A stretch of DNA of 64,000 bases from Lunularia cruciata (lineage: Eukaryota > Streptophyta > Marchantiopsida > Lunulariales > Lunulariaceae): positions 37,786,593 to 37,850,592 of the forward strand of contig OX419759.1 in the NCBI GenBank assembly GCA_948567375.1, given 5' to 3'. Below the pieces are notes generated by a model. The model was not told where the DNA came from. It saw only the letters and a program-made list of their open reading frames with translations, and did not search any database. The position numbers and the translations under genes were made by a program. Positions 13,301-23,119 of the stretch are shown here, piece after piece. Within the stretch, counting starts at the first letter, position 1, and the number at the start of each line of letters is the position of its first letter.

Positions 13301-16300
13301 GACAGAAAGTTTACTAGTGAGTGGATATTTAAACTCGACAAATTCATTAAACATATACATAAACGGCTGCATGGGCCTGCAGACGAATATTAAGGATTAC
13401 ATACCTGAATAAGAGGCTCACCGAACTTATTCCCGTAGTCAGACGCACCATCACTGGCGTCAAGAAGAATCTGCAGACAGGATTCCAAACACGAGTTGGT
13501 GTCAAAGACTATTCCAAGATACTTCCTTAGCCACGCATAACCGACTTTTAAAAACATTGAATCTTTATATGCCTTAGCAAGGATTGGGCAACGGACATAC
13601 TGTATCGGATCAATCACAGGCAGTAAGGTAGTGACAGAGTAGCTTCTAGTTTATATATCGAGGGGCAGACTCTCAGTTCACACCTGTTAGGATTCAGTTA
13701 GACCTACAGGCTTGTGCACCATATGTAGAAGCTTGAGAGAAATTTGGTTAAACCTGAAGAGGAGATGCCAAGTTGGATGGATACTGGAAACTGGTGTCTT
13801 CCCAAGGAGCATATGAATCCTCCATCTGAAACCAACCACCACATGTAAGTTGGATCCCTTAGTAACAAATAAACATGATCTAAACCCACAAATTTGACAA
13901 GTATCACTGGCTCAGTATGGAAAGGTTCAGGTGAGCACCTGGAGATTTCCCACACAGTAACCTGCCGTTGATGCCCCCACAAGTGATCCAATCCCGGTAG
14001 CATGCGTGTCCCGGATACGCCCACCAGCACCAGTCTCAGCACCTGGGAAAGGAGCAACCTGCAGGTGTACATAGTTGCCGGTGTCAGCAACCAACAAATA
14101 TGTCACTGTTTAACTACAAATGAAAGTTGAGAAAGGTCGAATGTAAATGTCACTAAACCAGTCGGTATGCATGTTATTAGTGATGTGGGCTGGGATGATC
14201 AAAATGACTGGAAGGTTAAACCAGAACATCTGTGCGTCTTACAAGCCGTTTGCTTCTAAACCTTTCAGAAGTCAGAAAGAACCATCTTGATAGAAGGAAA
14301 TGTTACACATATATGAGGTGGAAAAACAGAGGAAATTTTCAGTTGAGATAACTCACTGCACATGGAAAGTTGTGAGTCTCTGCTGTGAATAGAATGTCTA
14401 GATCACGCTCGATAGGTTCCAAAGAAGAAGGGGTCCCAGGTGCTGAGGGACGCAAAGGGTTGACTGGAAGACCACGTATGGCACTGTTTCACATCATGCA
14501 CGTCAAAGAGGTTAGCTGAGAGAAAGAAAGTAAACCGAAACATCGACAGAGGTCGACATAGTAAGGAGCTGCCAGACCGCGAAACATATTTCAGCAAGAT
14601 ACCTGGAGTTGTCGTTGAACCCAATCACTGAATTATTTGGGTTCTCCCGCAATGTATCCCTGACGAGCTCGAAAAGATTTTTTGGAGCAGGTTGACCGTC
14701 CAAGATAAGTTCTCCCTGTCAACAATGAAAGTCCATTTTCAGCAGAAGCAGCCGCCCTTGCACACAATTCTGTGATAATCTTTGCACACCGAAAAATGTC
14801 AAAACTATAATGCCATTCAATTGTCAGAAACATCAACTGCAAATTCTTGGTGATGACATACCTTGAAGAACCAATGTCGACTATGCTCACTGTTAGATTG
14901 AGCAATGTCAAAAAGCTCTACATTTGTGGGGTTTCGCTTCATGTCACTCTGGAAGAGATTTGTGTAGTACTGATATTCAAACAACACACCTTATTACTGA
15001 CAGTTGTAGATAAACATCAATTACCGACGATTTAGATACTGACGATAACTCAATTCCCCAGAATTATTTGCTTAAGACATCCTTGGGCAGCAGAAAACCA
15101 TAACATTTTCAACCCGAGGGGGAACTTCTTCAGGCCCCCTGAAGGACGACTTGATAAAGTTTCTGTGATTACGGTTTTCTTGGAGATAGAAAAATATCAA
15201 ATTGTAGAGAGTACCCTTCATTCAAATGGATAACTTACGTCAAGATCGAAGTCATCAAAAGCCAACCCCATCCTGCCATTGATCTCCTCCAGAGCTGCCC
15301 TTCCTTTCTTGAACGTAAAACCAAGACAGCGACGTCTACGCTCAGAAATACCACAACGAGAATCGAAGCACTAAAGCCTAGGCATCACTGCATTGTACAA
15401 CATATGGCATCGTAGCTCAAGATAACACAAGCCATTACAATGATTAGATACCGAGTAGGGTACACTACCTCAAGTACAGGGCACTCAATAACCGGTTCTG
15501 GAACAACGTCAGTCTCAAAAGTCTCCAACTTTGTGAGATATATACACTCCGTCATTCTGTCATGAACCTGACATAAGGTGGAGAGCGGAACAACTTAGAA
15601 TTATAAATCCGACGAGCTTAACGAGCGAAGAACAGTGTAAGGCCGATGCCGATATTGTAAAGAAGCACACTTGATGTTGTCTCTTCTCATTTTCTATTTT
15701 CACATCTCATTACTTTAACGGTGTTGCTTACCAGATCAGCAAATTTATCAAGCTGATGTTGCTCAAGAGGAGCTGCACCTTCCCGTACGGACAAAAGGTA
15801 TCTCCGTGACCTCTCAATCCTTGAAACCTCTGGTAATGCACATGCAGAGCAAACTGAAACTGCATTTGCTGACCAGGCAGTGGTGAACGAAAGCCGCGGT
15901 CCCACTTCCACAACTGCCGCATTCCCTGCAGGATGTAAGAACAAGTCTTGCGAGAGAAAGTTAAAGTAGGCCAAAGAAAGAAGGAAATCTGCAGTATTTA
16001 GTGGAATTGTCTGCAAAGCAGACAAGAAAGAGCAGATGGTGAGAACGATACCTCCAGTGGCGTTTTCTGGCTCCAAAAAGCTTGCGGATTGCAACTGATC
16101 TGGTTCATAGGTCTCTCGAAGTAACCACTTAAGAACTTCTTGCTTCTCGGCATCAATGGGGGCTCGAAACCCAATGTTGTAGCACTGCATCCATTCAGAA
16201 TGAGAGAGCCAGGATAGGCAAATATCAATGTCCATACGCACATTGACTTAAATCTTCGACGAAAACTGCAACGCTTTTGTTAATCTACCGAGGTTTGTAA

Positions 16301-17811
16301 CCTCAGAATTTTTCCATAGGACTAGGGATAAAGAAGATCAAAACTGTCTGTCAGGAAGTGCCGACGTAATGAACATAGATCTGCACCTGCTCGGTTTTGA
16401 TTGCTTCAATGTCGGATGACACCTTCTCTCTGACCTGCCAAAAGCGTACAACAAATTGCACACAGGTAAGAATCCAATTCTCGAGAGAAGCAACTCTAAC
16501 ACATCGGCCCTATATGGACACAAATTCTCACTGGGACAACGAATGATGGTGATTGCCATCAGAAAGCAACTAAAATTGCCAACGAATGCGATATGTTCCT
16601 CCCCGCTGGTCCTAGAGCAGCTTCCTGCTTGTAGATACCAGGTACCAGATACCCTGACATAAATTTGAAAATAAATATGAAAGAACCAGGAATTCACAAA
16701 TAGTTTGATCTCCTGTGACACAAGTACTCGTGTAGGGACCATTCCTTGATCTCACCTGCCTCAAAAGTGCTTCGGCAGCATTTTCCGCAAGATACGGCTG
16801 GCGATATATGTGTTGTACTTCAATTTCAGTTCCTCCTACGAATTGTGATTTAGTCTGCACGTAATTCAGACCACGCAGTCAAGCATTGTTTTGCCTGAAA
16901 TATTTACACATATTACTCGCATTGCCTCTCCATACGTCAGCTTATGGCTGCACTCCCATCCTCACCCCAAGGCATTACTTGATGCACCAAATAATGATGT
17001 ATGCAAGAGCCTCACTTGAACGGGCTCGTTCGATACGAGTGCAGCGCGGATCTTCTGAGAGGACCTCCTTGATTCCTCTGGTAGCTTGACTAGTATGACA
17101 TTTCCCTGTGATGGACACGAAAGAGTTAAGCTCGGATTAGAAAGCTCTCTTTAAACTCTGAAGGTTAAGGCTGTCAATTGAGCCAGTGAATCAATCCCAC
17201 CGTGTGAAAGGGCATATCAAAAGGCCATTCAACATAATCTTCGAGTGCAAACCACTACTGATTTCCACTCAGGCATGAGAAGTAAACCAGCGGGATTCCA
17301 GCCCAATATTCACCATGGTAAACACTCACAAGCACACTGCGGACTAGATGGCTTTATGCCAAAAGTGTTGACTAGATCAACTGTGGATTATAAGCTTGTC
17401 AGCGTTTTAGACTAAATTGCGGTCTACCGCACATATGCTCAGATCAACACTGACATACGAGCGTAAACTATCTCCAGAGCGCGTACTTTAAGCTTCCCAT
17501 TCAAACACAATTGCAAGCTACAGGACTGTGCAGATCTGGCTGAGAATTCAGAAATGCAAATCTACCATACTTCATCAATTTCGGACCTGAATTTACGCAG
17601 GACAATCCAGATATACACTTACGAGGAAGTCGGACTTCTCATTGCACTTCAAGCTGGCAAGTGCACGCGCGGACGCCAAAGCTCTCTCCGATCTGGCAGG
17701 GCCAGCCAGAATGCTCGCTGAATTCTGCACACGAGAAGCGACAGCACTGCGCTCCGCTACTGCTCCAGTCCTCCCAGACCTCACAGTAGGCAACAGCGCG
17801 TGAGTCGCCAT
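7385..17811 (-). CDS. PUR4: Phosphoribosylformylglycinamidine (FGAM) synthase, 30 exons
   Basis: Converts FGAR, ATP and glutamine to FGAM in purine synthesis; plant forms are organellar. I traced exons 17811-17623, 17105-17016, 16854-16756, 16434-16387, 16184-16052, 15925-15732, 15567-15469, 15307-15239, 14969-14862, 14715-14603, 14483-14357, 14058-13939, 13825-13754, 13470-13405, 13122-12976, 12814-12761, 12567-12379, 12261-12175, 11931-11840, 11672-11570, 11304-11149, 10863-10774, 10660-10607, 10490-10419, 10183-9920, 9601-9512, 9352-9287, 9140-8949, 8722-8171 and 7963-7385. All have GT-AG borders and sum to 4314 bp, in frame (1437 aa). Landmarks are FTAETHNFP (exon 11), GGGAAS (16), HDQGAGGNCN (17) and HDISDGG (28). 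The glutaminase domain runs from about residue 1165, with catalytic Cys near 1261 (GVCNGCQ) and the His/Glu of PHPER near 1396/1398. The Ala/Ser/Arg-rich N-terminus looks like a transit peptide. An in-frame ATG at 17820 is an alternative start. Confidence 0.95.
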
Positions 17812-17964
17812 GCCTATCATTCAAATATTATTCCGAAGACGATCAACCTCTCGATCGATCAACTTACCTTCGCCAAATTTGAAGTCCTTAACGAAATCAA
17901 AAGAATATTGCTCCCCGAAATTGGCCTGATCTCTCCGTCGTCCTCGTTCCCCTTCGTGGGTGCC

Positions 17965-17980
17965 TAAACCCTAGGGTTTA
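17965..17980. promoter_or_regulatory. Telo-box palindrome upstream of FGAM synthase
   Basis: TAAACCCTAGGGTTTA is a perfect 16-bp palindrome made of two inverted telo boxes (AAACCCTA), about 155 bp upstream of the start codon. Telo boxes are common near transcription starts of plant housekeeping genes and are bound by telomere-repeat-binding factors. The role here is inferred from position and motif only. Confidence 0.6.
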
Positions 17981-18230
17981 ACGAGAACACCCGTTCAAAT
18001 GATGCAGAAGTGTTCATCCTTCGAACAACAGGAGTTCGTTGTTTGCGGACTCCTGTCCACGGCGACCAGATTTCCTTGATCCCGGCCGTCAAAATCGCAA
18101 GAAACCGGTGGAACCATGTACGTAACTCGAGGTCTTCTTCATTGTTGGATGGCCTCCAAGACTACCGTCGTGTAGCGTGGACCTGACCGGTACTGTACCC
18201 GTCGTGTAGCGGACTCTCACGGAAAACGGA
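17981..18230. other. Upstream region of FGAM synthase
   Basis: Promoter-side sequence between the telo-box palindrome and the retroelement zone. It holds a short inverted repeat (ACAGGAGT with ACTCCTGT near 18023-18055) and a direct repeat of CCGTCGTGTAGCG near 18164 and 18200. No gene is seen. Confidence 0.4.
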
Positions 18231-18265
18231 TAAGGAGACGGCGACCGCGTAGGAAGGAAAGGATG
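18231..18265 (-). mobile_element. Inverted copy of the retroelement 3' end
   Basis: This 35-bp stretch (core GGCGACCGCGTAGGAA, ending GGATG) is the reverse complement of the 3' end of the element at 20547-20584 (CATCC, then TTCCTACGCGGTTGCC). It lies 182 bp before the 11-bp direct repeat that precedes the element, so the element is bracketed by inverted similarity. It may be a separate truncated minus-strand tail, a product of inversion during insertion, or a terminal inverted repeat. The sequence alone does not decide. Confidence 0.6.
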
Positions 18266-18484
18266 TTACGTTCGGTATAGCCCTTTACGGTCAATCCTCT
18301 CTAGAAGTTAGTTCATTATTAGTTAAACTACATTTTCTCTAAATATTAAAGCTATTTTCGTGGACAAAAAAAATTTGTTAAAGAGTTTATGTCTCTTGGA
18401 CAATGTTTTAATCCGAGTTAATACTGTCTCCTAAAAGGTTACATGTTAAAATTTTTTTGACAAGAGGTATCCAATTTACTAAAT

Positions 18485-18871
18485 ATGAACCATTCACAGG
18501 CACTAGAGTACTTCCCTTGCACCTTCCTTAATGTTGATATCCTTTTCTTCGAATCCTTTAATAGCGTCTCACGTGCATCCATCTTTAGAGAGCTTAGGGA
18601 GGCTGGTGGATCCTTGGCGAGTCTCATTCCTTTTATGTGGTCTTTTTATGGTTCTCCTGCTTCCCTTTACTACCAGCATGGTGGTTCACAGGAGGGAGTC
18701 ACCGTCTTGGAGTTAGCTGTTAGTACACATCAGGGAGATCCTTTGGGGGTGTCTTTATTTGCCATGGCTCACTTTAGAGCTCTCCTATCTACTACTTTAG
18801 CCATTTCAGGTTGTGTATTTCACTCCTTGGCAGATGATACACACATCGTAAGCCCTGTAGATCAGATTAGG
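18485..18871 (+). pseudogene. Reverse transcriptase fragment, palm motifs
   Basis: 129 codons covering RT motifs A to C: a degenerate motif A (VDILFFESFNSVSR), the THQGDPLG block and the catalytic ADD in LADDTHIV. The frame stops at 18872, and homology resumes in the same frame immediately afterwards (FDYLTTELHLVGLRVKVLK), so the stop is an in-frame nonsense mutation. There is no N-terminal half of the RT and no upstream gene, consistent with 5' truncation on insertion. Confidence 0.7.
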
Positions 18872-18874
18872 TAG

Positions 18875-19534
18875 GCCTTTGACTACTTGACTACCGAGCT
18901 ACATCTAGTAGGCTTGAGAGTCAAGGTGTTAAAGTGTAGGGCATGGTCCCCTTTAGGTATCCATCCCCACCTTGAGCTTCCAGAGGGGTGTATCACATCC
19001 ACTGATGGACTTCGTGTTCTTGGAGTGCTAGTAGGATCGGAGGATTTTGTCACACGCTTCTTGGACACTGCCCTTGCAGAGGATGTTTTCCATGTGGATG
19101 ACCTTCCATTACTAGGAGATCCGCAAGTGGCATTTGGTATACTCTCTTCCAGTATTACTTGTCGACCATCCTACCTCATCCGTACAGTTCCCCCCTCACC
19201 ATCCTTCCTATCACGTATGAGAGCATTTGCTAGGAGGATTATGGGAGTCTTTGGTGATATTATTGGACCAAGGACTTTTGAGTGTGTGACAGGGGATTTG
19301 GCACGTAGACAAACGGCTCTACCAATCTCATGTGGTGGGGTTGGCTTGCTTTCTATGGAGGAGATGGCACCTATAGCGTTTTTGGGTAGTTGTGCTCTCT
19401 CGGCACCCCTACTTTCCTCTCATTTTGTGGTTGCTGATAGGCCGGTTTTGGAGACTTATGTGATAGAGGTGGAGGGAGGATCCTTTTCTCTCCAGGTGTT
19501 ATTGCGGCAGACGAGAGATAGTCTATCCCCATAA
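18875..19534 (+). pseudogene. Reverse transcriptase C-terminal part (thumb/linker)
   Basis: Continues the RT protein after the stop at 18872. Visible features are TSTDGLRVLGVLVGS (the turn after the catalytic site), SYLIRTVPPS and LSRMRAFARRIMGVF of the thumb-like region, then LPISCGGVGLLSMEEMAPIAFLGS, a pattern common in non-LTR RTs. It stops at 19532, and the next domain continues in another frame. Confidence 0.65.
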
Positions 19535-19624
19535 GCACGAGAGGGTTTTCCACCATTTGCTTCACTATCGTCAGATTGGACTAGAGGTTCACAGTCTTCC
19601 TTGATGGAGCGATAGTGTGAGCAT

Positions 19625-20495
19625 ATGCTACATTCTCTCTTAGTTGACTCGTCCATTCCTCAAGCTACTAGAGCACGTCTATGCTCTTGCTTCGGCAAGG
19701 GTGATGCAGACTCGTGGATCCTAGCTCGACCGTGCATTAGGGCTTTCCGACTCACACCGGCTACTTTTTCTATAGCGATGAGGTTTTGCCTAGGTTTGGT
19801 CCACCCATATGCATCTTCACTACTCATTTTTGAGTGTGGTTCTACACTAGATGCAGCGACGGTCCACATGACACGGTGTCCTTGTGGAGGACAGAGGATA
19901 GATACCCATGATGCCATTAGAGACATAGTGTTTGCTATGGCACGAGAGAGTGGATACTTGGCTTGGAGGGAGTGTTTGTATGCTTTGCAGACGACACGTG
20001 TCAGGGCAGACTTAATACTTGGTCCGAGATGATCAAGTGACAGTAGCGGGTGTCGTAGTCTAGGACCCTACGCGAGATATAGTTTTGGAGGGAGTGATTA
20101 CCCATCTCCTTGGATGGGCGGCAAGTGCAGCAGCAGGTCGCAAGGTCTCCAAGTATAGGGGCATGCAGCGAGGTCACCTCTTTGTTCCTCTAGCCTTGGA
20201 GTTATATGGAGCTATGGACACGGCATTTGACACATTTGTCAGGGAATGCGCGAGAGCTTATCATGTTTGGCGTCAGGGAGTACCACTCTCACTCTCATAC
20301 TTTGTAGCATACTTTAGACAGCGTGTGTCCATTGCCCTACAGAGGGCAGTGGCTGGTGCAATCCATAGGAGAGCAATCACATTAGGTGATGTTTCTTCGG
20401 ATGCGCTAGTTGTGTGTAGACCCTACGACTTGCATAGCTCGGATATCTTAGGTGCGGTAGGGCAGATTTCTCATAAAGACTCTATTGGGGCTTAG
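19625..20495 (+). pseudogene. Zinc-motif and restriction-like endonuclease fragment
   Basis: The first part (to 20032) contains ECGSTLDAATVHMTRCPCGG and THDAIRDIVF, a Cys/His cluster of the type that precedes the nuclease of RLE-bearing non-LTR elements, followed by VRADLILGP. A frameshift near 20030 moves the homology to the frame with DDQVTVAGVVV, an in-frame stop, DPTRDIVLEG, then AAGRKVSKYR and FVPLALELYGAMDTAF. It ends LHSSDILGAVGQISHK, then a stop beside the first tail stem-loop. Assignment to the PD-(D/E)XK fold is by motif order, not by alignment. Confidence 0.55.
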
Positions 20496-20666
20496 CCCCA
20501 TGTTACCTTTTTTGTCTCTCCCTTGTACGGCTAGATGGGGTCTTCCCATCCTTCATGTTTCCTACGCGGTTGCCTTTTACCTTAATTTCCTCGAGGGTGT
20601 AATCCTTTTCCTTCATTGAACTTGTACCACTATTCATGCATAATATAAAACCCATGGTTACATGTT

Positions 20667-23004
20667 TTCCTTGGTGGTTAGAGTAATATCAGCCAGTGAG
20701 AAAACAGGTTGTCTTGCCAAAGGGAAGAGAGTCTATCTATGATTGTCTATTATCAGCCGCGGTCAAAGAAACTTATCGAGGGCAAAGAAAACTTCTTGAA
20801 TAATAATCTAACTTCTTATTAATTGAATCGAGTAAATTATTTAACCCTGAATTAATGGTATACGAAATATGAGGACAGAAGACGTTCGAGAGAGGGGATC
20901 CAGAAGTCACTAAATGAATATGAAATGCAAATAGAATTGACTATAAAAATTGCAAATAGAAGATTAAATTTAATTCATAAAAAGCATGTATTATCAAACA
21001 ACGAACATATATGTAATTACATATAGGTATAGAGAATATGTGAACGCAACGTAAACAAATGTGAAACTTTTGAAAATAAATCGAATGAATGAATACATAT
21101 AGTAAACCGAGACTAATACAGTAATGTAAAATGACATAAAAATTTTAATGTAGGGTTAATGTAAAGCAAAAACTGTCAAAAATACTAAACTAGTTATAAA
21201 ACGAAGCCTGATTATCCGGACATTGACTTATATGCAGTTTATGAATCGAGCTCGAGTACGAAGAACAAGAAGTAGAGGAGAGTAAGGTTTTATGTCTACA
21301 ATCCCTTGTATGAGTATGAAAAATAGAGTGGAAATCGTTTAGAGAATGGGGAAGTAGAGCAAGGCATTAGGTGACTAGATAGAGTATATCACTTCATGTG
21401 TTAATAACACATGACCCTGGAACAAAGAAAAGGCAAAAAGGCAACCATAGTAAGTCTCCCCTAAAGACTTCATAAATGTCAAACACAGTGTTTAAGTAGC
21501 TTAGCGAACGTCATTACTCGTCAAACCAACTTTCTGTTCAAAAGCCGACAAGTGCCAAGGCAAACTTGGTTGCTTTCTAAAGTGTTGCTCAAAATTCAAT
21601 AACAATGTTGAGAGAAAGTGACATCACCCATAGTTTGGTTATGAGATAGCCCTTACATGGCCGACCCTTCTCTGGGATAGGGAGGAACTGCAGGCAAGGT
21701 TCCCATAGTGCTCATAGACAGTCCTCCGGAGCCTGGTCTACCGTAGGACACTTAACCTTGGAAATGGCTCGCATGTGTTACCTCAAAGAGCTCGCCGACC
21801 TCCTCAAGTATCATTCTCTATTCACTAATCCTCATGCTAGCAAAAGACTACAGGACATCATGTTATGGAGTCATAGGGTGAGCAAGGATCAACAAAATAT
21901 TAATTCATACAAGTGTACAATCATCCATCGAGCCTACTAGTCATCCATGCAGTAAGTCAAGAACTATGAAAGACAAGGTACTTAAGCGTTATAACCCTTG
22001 AGTACGGGCTGTCACTTTACAACAGAGGACCGTTCCTTGCCTTGCAAGAAACGCCTTCATGCTATCGAGTCCTACGCCTTGCCCTCTACTAAGCAACGGC
22101 TAATGATTGAATCTTGATAACTCTCTGCAATAAAGCCCATTATTATCAACCAACCAACCACACTATAATTGAAGGAGCTCCTTTTATATTTGGTGTTGAA
22201 TGTCCCTTTTACGTTCCTCTCAATCCTTCCTCTACGGCAACCATCGGCTTCAATTGCCACCCCATCAATGTCAATTATCTCCTAATCCTTGATTCTAGTC
22301 TAGATTATACTACCTAAGTGCATCAACGTGTTGTCTTTGCATGTATTGTCTACTTAATTTTGTCCTACTATATTATGTACCCATAGCATTCTTGCCCATT
22401 TTCTTGTTTGTCCCGTAGTGGAAGTCCCGTAGCAACTCACCTGTGACAAAAGTCTTGCACTCCAATTCATACAATATTGACTGCCCTTAGCATACACAAC
22501 CCTTAGCACAAAGAAGAATTACAAAATTAGGCATGCGAATGTCAAGTGAACAAATCTGAAAGAGAACAAGGTATGTTTGGTAAAGACTGGAAAACTAACC
22601 AAGATTAATAGAATAAAAGTAAATAAATTAAATGAAATCAATGAAGGCAGTAGAAAACACATATTGAAAACATTAGATAGAAAATTAGATAGAAGTCCCA
22701 TGAAAACAGAGGGAAGGAGGTGTTCGAAAAGGAGGAGAGTCTCTGATTCTCCTTGTGGTTAGATGATCGGCCACGTGAATTAGGGTAAAAGTTCCTTGTC
22801 ATAAAAATAGACAAAATCATATAATATTTAAAGAGATATAAGATTGATTATTGAATTAATGGTATAATTATCTATTGGAGATGATATCGTGGAACAATCC
22901 GTACTCGATTTATTACTCCTTGAATCGAACGAAGTTATTTAACCAAACTCAATACTCCAAGTTTTCACTTGAGTTGATATTGAGAAGATTTGAGGAAATA
23001 ATCA
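20667..23004. other. AT-rich gene-poor stretch with a coding-like fragment
   Basis: Mostly AT-rich with no complete gene. Near 21527-21600, read on the minus strand, there is a degenerate match to the unidentified coding-like segment at 53039-53233 (EQHF, KFALAL-type pattern, with frame changes). Short plus and minus frames at 21758-22317 show no family resemblance. Confidence 0.45.
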
Positions 23005-23119
23005 TCTAATGACTCTATTGGGGCTTAGCCCCATGTTACTTTTTTTGTCTCTCCCTTGTACGGCTTGATGGGGTCTTCCCATCCTTCATTTTTCGCGGTC
23101 GCTTTTCTCACTCTAATGA
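23005..23119 (+). mobile_element. Solo 3'-tail insertion with 8-bp duplication
   Basis: The 8-mer TCTAATGA at 23005-23012 is repeated at 23112-23119, enclosing 99 bp. The insert starts CTCTATTGGGGCTTAGCCCC, keeps both tail stems (GGGGC/GCCCC and GATGGG/CCCATC) and ends CGCGGTCGCTTTTCTCAC. It starts at the same CTCTAT that begins the homologous part of the minus-strand insertion at 5703-5823. That argues for a defined short unit rather than random truncation. Confidence 0.75.

Larger units (their letters stand above)
18448..20655 (+). mobile_element. Decayed non-LTR-like retroelement: RT, zinc motif, nuclease-like C-terminus
   Basis: In the plus frames the element reads through the palm of a reverse transcriptase. 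Motif A is the FNSVSR region near 18560, then comes THQGDPLG near 18735, the catalytic-site motif LADDTHIV near 18830-18853, and thumb-like sequence to about 19530. A second frame (19625-20032) carries a C-x9-H-x3-C-P-C-GG cluster with THDAIRD. It then has VRADLILGP, followed in a shifted frame by DDQVTV, DPTRD and GRKVSKYR. This R-x-D...D...K-x(2)-KY arrangement resembles a restriction-like endonuclease. The 3' tail has stems GGGGCTTAGCCCC (20487-20499) and GATGGG/CCCATC (20534-20550) and ends TTTTACC at 20581. The coding part is 5'-truncated within RT and broken by stops (18872, 19532, 20030, one in the nuclease segment) and frameshifts. GGTTACATGTT flanks it at 18437-18447 and 20656-20666. 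Confidence 0.75.

Noticed and set aside
17814-17867. A possible 54-bp intron in the FGAM synthase leader (GTAAGT to ATAG)
   Set aside because: Shorter than usual plant introns and not needed to keep the frame; left open for transcript data.
18231-20584. Reading the RT element as a cut-and-paste transposon because of its inverted ends
   Set aside because: The coding part is reverse transcriptase, other copies lack a matching left end, and solo tails with target duplications fit retroposition.
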